Source: a candidate division KSB1 bacterium (GTDB lineage Bacteria > Zhuqueibacterota > Zhuqueibacteria > Zhuqueibacterales > Zhuqueibacteraceae). From it: a stretch of DNA of 64,000 nucleotides. The DNA lies in the NCBI GenBank assembly GCA_034506255.1, contig JAPDPX010000001.1, forward strand, positions 858,566 to 922,565. Reading direction: 5' to 3'. The notes under the pieces are model-generated. The model was not told the origin of the DNA, ran no database searches, and saw nothing but the letters and a program-made list of their open reading frames with translations. Position 1 is the stretch's first letter. Every line of letters starts with the position of its first letter. This document shows positions 27,452 to 36,309 of this stretch, piece after piece. Position numbers and translations under genes: made by a program.

Positions 27452-28789
27452 ATGAGCACACATCACAAGAAAATGGCCATTCTGGTGGGCGGTGGCCCCG
27501 CACCCGGCATCAACAGCGTCATCGGGGCGGCAACGATCCGTGGCATCTTGAGCGGTGCCGAAGTCATCGGCATCATGGATGGTTTCAAATGGATCATGGA
27601 GGGCCAGATCGACAAGATCAAAGAGCTCACCATCGAGCGCGTCAGCCGCATTCACTTCCGTGGCGGCTCGTATATTGGCATCTCGCGCGCCAACCCGACG
27701 AAGAATGCCAAACACCTGGAGAACACGGTCACGTCCCTGCTGCGCATGAACGTGGACCGCCTGATTACGATCGGCGGTGATGACACCGCCTTCTCAGCAA
27801 TGAAACTGGAGGAGCTGGCCAACGGCCGCATTCACGTCGTGCATGTGCCGAAGACGATCGACAACGACCTGGATTTGCCGCTCGGCATCAACACCTTCGG
27901 CTTCCAGACGGCCCGCCATCTCGGCTGTGACATCGTCAAGAATTTGATGGTCGATGGCCGCACCACCTCGCGCTGGTACTTTGTCGTCACCATGGGCCGC
28001 AAGGCCGGCCATCTGGCACTCGGCATCGGCAAAGCCGCCGGCGCAACCCTCACGCTGATACCGGAGGAATTTCGCGACCAAAAGCTCAAGCTTTCCGTGT
28101 TGGTTGACATTCTGGTGGGCGCGATCATCAAGCGCTTGAGCTACGGCCGGCCTGATGGTGTTGCCATCATTGCAGAGGGGCTGGTGGAAATCCTCGACCC
28201 GCAGGATCTGCAGGCGCTGCTCACCATTGAGCGTGACGCACACGACAACATCCGGCTGGCGGAGGTCAACTTCGGCGAGATCCTCAAGTACGAGGTGCAG
28301 GCGCGGCTGAAGCAGTTCGGCCTCAAGACCACGATCGTCGCGAAGAACATCGGTTACGAACTGCGCTGTGCCGACCCCATCCCCTTCGACATGGAGTACA
28401 CCCGCGATCTGGGTTATTGCGCTGCACGCTATATTCTCGAGGGGGGCAATGCGGCGATGGTTTCCATCCAGAACGGCCGCTTCGTGCCGATCCCCTTCCA
28501 TCAGATCATCGACCCCAAGACCGGCCGCGCGCGTGTACGCATGGTCGATATGAGCGCGGAATATTATCACATCGCCCGGCGCTACATGATCCGGCTCTCA
28601 GCCGAGGATTTCGAGGATCCGCACGAGCTGGCCAAGTATGCCGCCACCGCCGGCATTTCCCTGGACGAGTTCCGCCGCCAATTTCAATACCTGGTGGAAT
28701 TGGAGCGGTCGAATGGCGCTGAGCTGCCGCTGACCGTGGCGAAACAACAAAATGGCGAAGCCCTCGCCACTTCGATTTCGGCAGAATAA
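27452..28789 (+). CDS. 6-phosphofructokinase, probably pyrophosphate-dependent
   Basis: 445 aa from the ATG at 27452 (GGGAG about 9 nt upstream); 32 further in-frame codons upstream lack support. The family is clear from GGGPAPGINSVIGAATIRG, PKTIDNDLD and GRKAGHLALGIGKAAGATLTLIPEE. Two positions that separate ATP from PPi enzymes are of the PPi type: GGDDT at 108-112 (Asp111 where ATP enzymes have Gly) and PKTIDND with Lys134 (Gly in ATP enzymes). The longer length also fits PPi-PFK. It would work reversibly in glycolysis and gluconeogenesis. It is monocistronic, with its own terminator. Confidence 0.93.
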   Translation: MSTHHKKMAILVGGGPAPGINSVIGAATIRGILSGAEVIGIMDGFKWIMEGQIDKIKELTIERVSRIHFRGGSYIGISRANPTKNAKHLENTVTSLLRMNVDRLITIGGDDTAFSAMKLEELANGRIHVVHVPKTIDNDLDLPLGINTFGFQTARHLGCDIVKNLMVDGRTTSRWYFVVTMGRKAGHLALGIGKAAGATLTLIPEEFRDQKLKLSVLVDILVGAIIKRLSYGRPDGVAIIAEGLVEILDPQDLQALLTIERDAHDNIRLAEVNFGEILKYEVQARLKQFGLKTTIVAKNIGYELRCADPIPFDMEYTRDLGYCAARYILEGGNAAMVSIQNGRFVPIPFHQIIDPKTGRARVRMVDMSAEYYHIARRYMIRLSAEDFEDPHELAKYAATAGISLDEFRRQFQYLVELERSNGAELPLTVAKQQNGEALATSISAE

Positions 28790-28812
28790 AATTCCCACTC
28801 GCAATGCGGGTT

Positions 28813-28850
28813 CGCCATTGCTGCGTTGTGCGCGCAGCAATGGCGTTTTT
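28813..28850 (+). terminator. Rho-independent terminator after phosphofructokinase
   Basis: CGCCATTGCTGCG (28813-28825) and CGCAGCAATGGCG (28833-28845) form a perfect 13-bp stem with a 7-nt loop, immediately followed by TTTTT and then CATTT. It starts 23 bp after the stop codon. Confidence 0.9.
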
Positions 28851-28869
28851 CATTTGAGACACCGCGTCA

Positions 28870-30504
28870 TCATCCCGCCGCTTGCGGCTGTGCGGCGAGC
28901 CCGCCCATGAGCCAGGCGCGAATCCGGGCAACCTCCTCCTCGTTCAAACTGAGCTGGGCCGTGCGGCACAGGTCCAGCGTGTTTTCCACCAGCTTCTCGC
29001 CCAACTGCACCGGGTCCTCCGGTTGCGGCCCGCCAAAACGATGGCCGGTGTGGCCGATGCCGATCAACACGAAGTTGACGTGCGAGCGCGCCACCGGTGC
29101 CCCCTTCTCCACACAGCGATCACGCACCGTTTTGGAAGTACGCGTCATTTGATAGCCGTTGTCGTTGATTTCTCGCGCCAATTCGTGAAACAGCAGGGCA
29201 TAGTGCTCGGGCATGAGATAAGGCGTTTCGGTCAAACGATGAACTTTGCGCGCCAGCTCGGCCAGCTCGGGATGGCGTTGGGCAAAATGATCGGGCGGCG
29301 CGGCTCCCTGGCCGGCTGTGGTGGGTGCAACAGAAGCCGCCGGGGGCAATTGGTGGTGGGCCGGGTCATAAACATAGCCGGGGCTCACGGTGGACATTTG
29401 CAAGCCCCCCAGATCGAGTTGCATGAGCAAATCTTTGAAGGTGCCGGCGCCCAGCCATGTGCTGCCCGCCAATTGCACTCCGAGACGCTGTTTCACCAGA
29501 CTGGCCAGTGTCGCCCAGGCAACGGCCTTGTCCGAATGCGACACATATTCGCGAATACTCTGCGCCATCTGCGCTTTGATGTCGGACACGGTCGCGGCGG
29601 GAGCGGCTGCAGCCTCCTGCAGCGTCGGGCTTGCGGTCGGAAGTGGTGCCGGCGCAAGTTTGACAACCACACGCCAGGGGTCTTCATCACTGATGACCAG
29701 ATCGTCACGTTGCGCGATAATGGCCTGTGTCAGGCGGCGCAGCGAGTAGAAACCCAGCCAGTGACTGCCTTCGCGAAATTCCTGAAACTCCTTGAAAACC
29801 TCCGGCAGCTCGCTGGCCTCCACGCCGCCGGGCACCGCTGCCACCTCGCGCAGGCGTGCGGCCATTCTTTTCAACAGCATATTCAGTGCGGCATCAATCT
29901 CCTGGGCAGCGATCGGCTCTCCCCCCTCCTCCTCGGGATAGACGACCCCCAGCGCCTCGCGCACGAAAGTATCCCGTTCAATCACCATGTCGCACGCGGC
30001 ACGGTATGCCAGGGACACCCAGCCCACCGCGAGCACCACGCCGTAGCGGCCATGCTTCCTGATGCGCAGCAGCACCGGCGTGAAATCCGCATCGCCGGAG
30101 AGCACGATGAATTCATGAAAATAGGTGGCATGATTGAGTGTATCGAGAATGTCCATCACCATGTAAATGTCGGTGCTGGTCTTGCCGCGGCCGGTGAGCG
30201 GCGGGCAGTCGATCACCTCGAAGGCCGAGCGCACGAAATCCGGCCGGAAGTTGCTGAACGACTCGGGATTGAGGTAACAGCGTCTGGTCAAAATCCGGCG
30301 CTGCACCAGCGCGGGAAGATAGGCGGTGGTGGGAAGCTGTTTCTCCAACCAGGACAACCATAATTCCGGGTTGGTCGAGAAGCGGCGTGCCGCCTCGGCA
30401 TCATGCTTTTCCAGGTTGATCCGAACATTGTCGAAATCGACGAACAATGCGGAATAGATGATGGAGGGTGGCGCGATTGGCGGGCCAGCCTGGAGGGCGG
30501 ACAT
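28870..30504 (-). CDS. NYN-domain protein with C-terminal LOTUS-like segments
   Basis: 544 aa. The N-terminal 190 residues match the NYN (PIN-like) ribonuclease fold: LFVDFDNVRIN with the first acidic residues, TDIYMVMDILDTL, and FIVLSGDADFTPVLLRIRKHGRYGVVL. These acidic positions would hold a metal, so RNase activity is plausible. The remainder has at least two helical segments that resemble OST-HTH/LOTUS domains (about residues 205-290, and 310-385 with SIREYVSHSDKAVAWATLASLVKQRLG), which bind RNA structures. A third helical region ends the protein. NYN-plus-LOTUS proteins are thought to act on RNA. The gene stands alone. Confidence 0.84.
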   Translation of the reverse strand: MSALQAGPPIAPPSIIYSALFVDFDNVRINLEKHDAEAARRFSTNPELWLSWLEKQLPTTAYLPALVQRRILTRRCYLNPESFSNFRPDFVRSAFEVIDCPPLTGRGKTSTDIYMVMDILDTLNHATYFHEFIVLSGDADFTPVLLRIRKHGRYGVVLAVGWVSLAYRAACDMVIERDTFVREALGVVYPEEEGGEPIAAQEIDAALNMLLKRMAARLREVAAVPGGVEASELPEVFKEFQEFREGSHWLGFYSLRRLTQAIIAQRDDLVISDEDPWRVVVKLAPAPLPTASPTLQEAAAAPAATVSDIKAQMAQSIREYVSHSDKAVAWATLASLVKQRLGVQLAGSTWLGAGTFKDLLMQLDLGGLQMSTVSPGYVYDPAHHQLPPAASVAPTTAGQGAAPPDHFAQRHPELAELARKVHRLTETPYLMPEHYALLFHELAREINDNGYQMTRTSKTVRDRCVEKGAPVARSHVNFVLIGIGHTGHRFGGPQPEDPVQLGEKLVENTLDLCRTAQLSLNEEEVARIRAWLMGGLAAQPQAAG

Positions 30505-30706
30505 GGTTTCCCCCTTGCACGTGAGTGTTTGACAGAAAAGTGGTTTATTCAGCCAAAGATTTTCTCAGGCAGCCTTCTGCCCGCAGCGTCAGCTATTCCC
30601 CCGCAAAAAGAGAAATGTCACAAAATGGTGCGCTGCGGTTTGTGCGGGAACTGCCATTGCGAGAGGGGCCTTTTGCTCATGCCGGGCGCCGGCGCGAATT
30701 TGCCGG

Positions 30707-31915
30707 CTAAAACGTTCCGGCTTGCAGTCGCTGCGCGGTTTTCTCGACCTCCGACCACACCCGCAACAAATTGCCGGAACAAATCTTCGCGATGTCCTTT
30801 TCGGAATAGCCCAGGCGCAGCAGTTCGAAAATCAGGTTGGGATAATCGGCCACGCTGGTCATGCCCTCGGGCAGGGAATCGCCGACACCGTCGAAATCCG
30901 AGCCGAAGCCGACGTGATCCACGCCCACCAGCTTCACGACATGATCGATGTTGGCCACGATGTCCGCGATCGTGACCGGCGGCCGGGGATTTTGTTCACG
31001 ATATTGCCGGATGCGCGCCCGGCCCTCCTCGCTGCCGGGATCGATCTTGTGTTCTTCGATGAAACGCCAGAGGCCTTCCTCCGCCTTTTGATAGGCACCA
31101 TTCACGAAGGAGGAACCAAACGCAATCTGGATCACGCCGCCATTGCGCGCCAGCGCCCGGATCATGTCATCATCCATGTTGCGCTCCCAACCGGGGGTGA
31201 AATGGCGGCAGGAGGAATGCGAGGCAATCACCGGCGCGCGCGTGAGCCGCAAAACCTGATAAAACGTTGAATCGCTGACGTGCGAAATATCGATCATGAT
31301 CCCCAGCCGGTTCATCTCCGCCACCACTTCCCGGCCAAACGGGCTCAGCCCCTGCCACGGGCGGTTGGGATCATAAGAAGAATCACAGATGTGGTTGCTC
31401 TTCGCATGCGTGAGTGTGATGTAACGAATACCGCGCGACCAAAAATGCCGCAGGTTTTCCAGTTTGCCGGCTATCGGCGCGCCGTTCTCCATGCCCATCG
31501 GCAGCGCGAGCAGCCCTTTTTTGAAATGGGCACGCACCTCCGCAACCGAGCGGGCAATGGCAAACTTGTCGGGCCAGCGCCGTTCGAACCCTTCCACCAT
31601 GTCGATGAGACTGTCCGCCAGTGCCGTGGCCAGGCCTTTCGCCTCATAGGGCGAAGGAATATAAATGGACATGAAAGCCGCATTGAGGCCGCCCTGCCTG
31701 GCGCGCATGTAATCAAAATTGCCGCCCTGGGTGCGGCCGGAAATGTCCTCGTATTTCTCGCGCAGACGGTACGGCACATCGACATGGGTGTCGACAATAA
31801 TGAATTTTTGCGCGAGACGCCGGGCCCTTTGCCGCACTTTGGTTTCGTCAGCCGCGTGGACAGAAACCACGGAGAAACACAGGCACAGCCCGAGCAGCAT
31901 TTCGAATTTATTCAT
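30707..31915 (-). CDS. Membrane dipeptidase (peptidase family M19)
   Basis: 402 aa from the ATG at 31915, with GGAAGGG upstream and a signal peptide (MNKFEMLLGLCLCFSVVSVHA). Zinc-site landmarks of renal-type dipeptidases are visible: VDTHVDVPY, MGMENGAPIAG, the IRYITLTHAKSNHICDS block, MIDISHVSD, VIASHSSCRHF and DHVGFGSDFDG. These enzymes cleave dipeptides, often with a D-residue at the second position. It lies 59 bp after the trans-sulfuration gene and may be in one unit with it. Location is periplasmic by the signal peptide. Confidence 0.94.
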   Translation of the reverse strand: MNKFEMLLGLCLCFSVVSVHAADETKVRQRARRLAQKFIIVDTHVDVPYRLREKYEDISGRTQGGNFDYMRARQGGLNAAFMSIYIPSPYEAKGLATALADSLIDMVEGFERRWPDKFAIARSVAEVRAHFKKGLLALPMGMENGAPIAGKLENLRHFWSRGIRYITLTHAKSNHICDSSYDPNRPWQGLSPFGREVVAEMNRLGIMIDISHVSDSTFYQVLRLTRAPVIASHSSCRHFTPGWERNMDDDMIRALARNGGVIQIAFGSSFVNGAYQKAEEGLWRFIEEHKIDPGSEEGRARIRQYREQNPRPPVTIADIVANIDHVVKLVGVDHVGFGSDFDGVGDSLPEGMTSVADYPNLIFELLRLGYSEKDIAKICSGNLLRVWSEVEKTAQRLQAGTF

Positions 31916-31974
31916 GGATCGCCCTTCCACATGTGGGGATTTTTTGCCGCACGCTGCACACGCCGAGTATGCGC

Positions 31975-33135
31975 TCACGGCCGCAGCGCCTGATCAAAAT
32001 CGGCAAGCAATTCGTCAGTCGATTCAATTCCAACCGAGACACGAATCAGGCTGTCGGTGATGCCCAACTGCAGCCGTTCCTCGGGGGACATGCCGGCATG
32101 CGAGGTGGTGGCCGGCCGGGTGATCAGGGTGTGAATGCCGCCCAAACTCGGCGCTTTGATGGGAATCTGCGTGCGTGCGATGAAGCGCCGGGCGGCAGCC
32201 AACCCCTCTTTCAGTTCGAAACTCAGCATGCCGCTGTAGCCATTGAAAAATTCGCGCGCGAGATGGTGTTGCGGATGACTTTCCAGACCCGGATAGTTCA
32301 CACGGGCGACGGCGGGATGCCCGCTCAGAAAGCGGGCGAGTTGCAGGGCGCTTTCATTATGCTGTTTCATGCGCACCGCCAGCGTGGCAATGCCGCGCTG
32401 CAGCAGGAAGCAGGCGTGCGGATCCAGCGCGCCGCCGAGATGATTGAGCTTGAGGCGCACATTCTCCACCAGGCCGGTCCGTCCGATCACCGCACCCGCC
32501 ACAATGTCGGAGTGGCCGTTGAGGTATTTGGTGCCGCTGTGCAGCGAAAGATCAAATCCCCATTCTGCCGGCCGAAAATTGTAGGGGCTGGCAAAGGTGT
32601 TGTCGATGACTGAAACCAGGCCGTGGGCATTCGCAAAAGTCACCGCCGCGCGCAAATCCGCCACTTGCAGCAGCGGGTTGGACATGGCCTCCACATAAAG
32701 CACGCGGGTGGTGGGTCGCAGTTTGCCCGCCCAACTCCCGGGATCATTCCCGTCAATGAAATCATAGGTGATGCCCAGCGCCGGGAGATCCCGGGTGATG
32801 AAATCATGCGTGCCTCCATAGAGATTGCTCTGCGCCAGCAAATGATCGCCGCTGGCCAGCAGGGCAAGCAGCGTGGTGGAAATGGCGGCCATGCCGCTGG
32901 CCGTGACCAGCGCCGCTTCCGCATTCTCCAGCGCGGCCAGCTTGTGCTGCACCGCCAGGTGGTTGGGCGTGTTGTTCAAGCGGATGTAGCGCAGGTCATG
33001 ATAGCCGGTCTCTTCGCCGTCGTACTCGAACATCGCCGTTTGAAAAATCGGCATGCTGACCGCGCCGGCGATGCGCGGCGCCGGCTCGCCGGCATGAACC
33101 GCTTTGGTCTCGATGTCACGGAAAGTATGGGGCAT
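31975..33135 (-). CDS. PLP-dependent Cys/Met metabolism enzyme (trans-sulfuration family)
   Basis: 386 aa. The family is identified by TKAVHAGEPAPRIAGAVSMPIFQTAMFEY at the start, ALVTASGMAAIS, SVIDNTFASPYNFRPAEWG and the PLP lysine Lys203 in SLHSGTKYLNGHSD. Members include cystathionine gamma-synthase, cystathionine gamma-lyase, methionine gamma-lyase and O-acetylhomoserine sulfhydrylase; the sequence does not let me decide. Given the homocysteine methyltransferase elsewhere in the window, a role in sulfur amino acid metabolism is safe. Confidence 0.92.
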   Translation of the reverse strand: MPHTFRDIETKAVHAGEPAPRIAGAVSMPIFQTAMFEYDGEETGYHDLRYIRLNNTPNHLAVQHKLAALENAEAALVTASGMAAISTTLLALLASGDHLLAQSNLYGGTHDFITRDLPALGITYDFIDGNDPGSWAGKLRPTTRVLYVEAMSNPLLQVADLRAAVTFANAHGLVSVIDNTFASPYNFRPAEWGFDLSLHSGTKYLNGHSDIVAGAVIGRTGLVENVRLKLNHLGGALDPHACFLLQRGIATLAVRMKQHNESALQLARFLSGHPAVARVNYPGLESHPQHHLAREFFNGYSGMLSFELKEGLAAARRFIARTQIPIKAPSLGGIHTLITRPATTSHAGMSPEERLQLGITDSLIRVSVGIESTDELLADFDQALRP

Positions 33136-33285
33136 CTCCGTCTCCTGGTCGTTGAAAAGGCTGGGTTGTTACGCCAAATCAATGTTCGCTGTATGAGACA
33201 TGGTTTGCAAGTGCTCCGGGCACCTGTATCGAGCAGGTCGGGGATGTTCTCAACCGGGTGGTTTTACGGCCGCGTGCAGGTTCAC

Positions 33286-34287
33286 TCAACAGGCCTCGGT
33301 GCAAATCTTCTGTGGTTCGGGCCGGGCCGGCGGCGGGGAGGGCGAGGGGACTTCTGCGCCACTGGCCGGCTTGGGCAACGACATGGGCGGCCGGTTCAGG
33401 ACGATGGCGATTACCGCCGTGACGATCAACAGCGTCGCAACCAGGGTGCGGGCAGTCAACGACTCACCACCAATGGCCCAGCCCAGAATCACCGCAATCA
33501 GGGGATTGACGAAGGCATAAGTCGAGGCGTGCGCGGGCGTGGTCACGCGCAGGAGCCAGAGATAGGCCGTGAATCCGATGAGAGAGCCAAAGACGATCAA
33601 ATAAATCAGCGCGAGCAAGGATTGCAACGAAACCTGTTCGAGGCTGAATTTCTGTCCCTCTCCCGCGAGCAGGCCCAGCACCAGCAACAGGAAGCCACCG
33701 CACAACATCTGCATGCCGGTGGCGAGCAGGGGCGGGGCTTTGAGATGGCGGTGGGTGGAGTACAGCGAGCCCGCCGCCCACGAGAGGGAGGCCAAAATCA
33801 ACACCACCATGCCTGCGGGATCAACGGCGCCGCTGCCCAGCAAGCGCTCGGGGCCGACCAGCACCGCGATGCCGGCCATGCCGATGAAGATGCCCAGCAG
33901 CGTGCGGCCATCCGGCTGTCCGCGTTTTTGCCACACCCACATCAACACCACGATCCAGAGCGGCACCATGGCCACCAGCACGGCGGTCAATCCGCTCGGC
34001 ACATATTGCACCGCCCACACCACGCCACCATTGCCGGTGAACAACAGCAGGGTGCCGCTGATCGCGGTGACTTTCCACAGGCGCCGGTCGGGCCCGGGCG
34101 TTCCCCGTCCTCTTTCCCAGAGATAAAGCGCGGCACCGGCGGTGAGAAAACGCGTGGCCGCCATCAAAAATGGCGGCAGCGAGGTGATGGCGAATCGCAT
34201 GGCCAGATAGGTTGACCCCCACAGGAAATAAACCGCGGAAAAAGCCGTCCAAATTTTCCACCGGGCGGGTGCATGAATGTCTGACAT
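33286..34287 (-). CDS. EamA-family drug/metabolite exporter
   Basis: 333 aa from the ATG at 34287, with AAGGAGGAGA directly upstream; a longer open frame to 34506 is not coding-like. Ten hydrophobic segments occur in two EamA halves. Recognisable positions are AVYFLWGSTYLAMRFAITSLPPFLMAATRFL in the first half and AYLWLLRVTTPAHASTYAFVNPLIAVILGW in the second, as in YedA/RhaT-like exporters. The substrate is unknown. The Pro-rich tail (SPSPPPARPEPQ) is odd but short. Confidence 0.9.
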   Translation of the reverse strand: MSDIHAPARWKIWTAFSAVYFLWGSTYLAMRFAITSLPPFLMAATRFLTAGAALYLWERGRGTPGPDRRLWKVTAISGTLLLFTGNGGVVWAVQYVPSGLTAVLVAMVPLWIVVLMWVWQKRGQPDGRTLLGIFIGMAGIAVLVGPERLLGSGAVDPAGMVVLILASLSWAAGSLYSTHRHLKAPPLLATGMQMLCGGFLLLVLGLLAGEGQKFSLEQVSLQSLLALIYLIVFGSLIGFTAYLWLLRVTTPAHASTYAFVNPLIAVILGWAIGGESLTARTLVATLLIVTAVIAIVLNRPPMSLPKPASGAEVPSPSPPPARPEPQKICTEAC

Positions 34288-34414
34288 TCTCCTCCTTGCG
34301 CGACAATCGTGATGGCGCTGTCCGGGCTGATTGTCGCAAGCGAAAGCAAGAAAGTCAAGCACAGAATCGCCACCGGGGTAATTGCCATGCCGTGCGCCGC
34401 AGCTCTCATGATGA
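34288..34414. other. Left part of the gene-free stretch 34288-35062
   Basis: The whole stretch of 775 bp between the exporter and the CaiB pseudogene has no gene. It holds the EamA ribosome site, the truncated MITE-like copy listed next and, from 34871 to 35062, no recognisable element. Confidence 0.5.
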
Positions 34415-34870
34415 AAATCAACTTTCGTAGTCGTGCCTTCGGGCACCGACCCTGAAGGGTCTACTACAAAAGTAAATTCGACAGACCGCTCCTCCGGGAC
34501 TTGCATTTTGAGGATGGGGCGCAGCTATAAACAGTTCGCTCCACCGGAGCTGTTTATTGGCGCTGCCTCGAGATGAGAGGGAGCACACCCGGCAGCCCCG
34601 CTCAGGACGCTCGGTTTACAGCACTACAGTGATTCAACCCTCAGCGTCAGAATCAAATACACAACAATCCGCCCACGAAAAAAGCCATTTCGTGGGTGTC
34701 CATTTTCGCGAGAGAAAAAGCGTAACGCCTTCGGCAAACGGGCGAATGTCGAATTCGGGAGCGCCCGACATTCCAAAAAAGTCTTGCTCGACTTCAAACG
34801 GAATAACTGGTGGCGTATTGTGAACACGCCATTGCCTCCGGGCAACAGCAAGCCGGCCTGTAAATTCAGG
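34415..34870 (+). mobile_element. MITE-like element, left-truncated copy
   Basis: This segment shares successive blocks with the copy at 41147-41668: TTTCGTAGTCGTGC, CACCGACCCTGAAG, CTATAAACAGTTCGCTCC, CAATCCGCCCACGAAA, GCCTTCGGCAAACGGGCGAA and GGGCAACAGCAAGCC. It ends in TGTAAATTCAGG (34859-34870), a slightly decayed right terminal repeat. The left terminal repeat and left third are missing. Non-coding. Confidence 0.7.
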
Positions 34871-35062
34871 TGACAGCATCGCGTTCCCCCCACACACAAC
34901 GTAACGGAGGCATTACCTCGCAGCAAATTTCAGCCTTGCGCCTCTGCCGGCCGCGTGATATATTGCGCACCATTCGCAGCCAAAGGCCGCCGCCACGGCA
35001 GCGCAGGAGTTGTGCCCGCCGTGTGCAGCCTCCCCGCAAAATTTTCAGCATCGATCCGCCTC

Positions 35063-36272
35063 ATGAACTCTCACATTCCCGGTTGCCTGGCCGGCGTGCG
35101 CGTGCTCGATCTCTCGCGGGTTTTGGCCGGACCGTTTTGCACCCAATTGCTTGGCGACATGGGTGCGGAAATCATCAAAGTGGAGCGGCCCGGCAACGGC
35201 GATGACACGCGGCAATGGGGGGCCGCCCTGGTTTCACGGGGAATCGGCCTGTTTCCTGGGCTGCAATCGCAACAAGAAAAGCATCACCATCAATCTCAAG
35301 ACCGCGGCCGGCTGCGAGCTCATCCGCAAACTCGCAGCCCGGAGTGATGTTTTGGTGGAGAATTTCAAAGTGGGTGAGCTGGCACGCCTGGGGTTGGACT
35401 ATGCGGCGTTGCGGCTGCATCATCCCGGCCTGATTTATTGCGCGATCACCGGTTATGGACAAACCGGCCCGTATGCCGCACGGCCCGGCTATGATTTCAT
35501 CATGCAGGCGCAGGGCGGGATCATGAGCATCACCGGTGCGCCCGGGGGCGAGCCTGCCAAAGTCGGCGTGGCAATTGCCGACGTGATGGCCGGCATGTAC
35601 GCCGCCACCGCCATTCTCGCGGCCCTGCATCATCGCAGCCAAACCGGGGAAGGACAATTCATCGACATCGCCCTGCTGGACAGCCAGGTCTCATGGCTCA
35701 TCAATGTGGCGATGAATTATCTCGTTTCCGGCGAACCGCCGCAACCTCATGGCAATGCCCATCCCAATCTTGCACCCTATCAAACTTTTGCCACGGCGGA
35801 GGGCCAGTTTTGCAATCGCTGTGGGTAATGACGGGCAATTTCGCCGGTTGTGCCGCTGTCTGGAACTGCCGGCCGTGGCGGAGGATCCGCGCTATGCCAC
35901 CAATGCCATGCGCCTGCAGCACCGCGAAGCTCTGATTGCCACTCTGCAACGCCGGCTGCACGAGAAGTCCACCGGCGAATGGCTGGCCCTGCTGCTGGCC
36001 GCAGGCATTCCGGCCTCGGCGATCCACTCCACACCATTCCCGAGATTTTGCAGGATGCGCATGTTCTCAGCCGCGGAATGGTGACCAGTGTCGAGCACCC
36101 CGCCGGCGCGGAATTGCGGCTGCCCGGCCCGGTGGCAAAATTTTCCGCCACGCCTGCGGCGGTGCGCCTGCCGCCGCCCCGACTTGGACAACATACGGAG
36201 GAAATCCTGCGCACGCTGCTGCGCCTCGATGACCGCGAGCTCCGGGCCTTGCGCGCCGCGCAGGCGATTTGA
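35063..36272 (+). pseudogene. CaiB/BaiF CoA-transferase, broken by three frameshifts
   Basis: The family is clear across three reading frames: [43 protein letters not shown]; then [21 protein letters not shown] with VENFKVGELARLGL, ITGYGQTGPYAARPGYDF and SITGAPGGEPAKVGVAIADVMAG; then a C-terminal part including IPEILQDAHVLSRGM. Shift 1 lies in a run of six G (35217-35222), where five would restore frame. Shift 2 lies in TTTT (35808-35811), where three would restore frame. Shift 3 lies near 36025-36045 and needs one base added or two removed. An intact version would be about 400 aa and move CoA between carboxylic acids. It is either a decaying gene or a locus with sequence errors. Confidence 0.85.
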
Positions 36273-36309
36273 AAAAAGCATCTTCCTCTTCGCTCCATCC
36301 AGGAACACC

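Noticed and set aside
32623..34215. 530-codon plus-strand frame
   Set aside because: Runs across two well-supported minus-strand genes; composition is typical of a shadow (HHQHQQQ runs).
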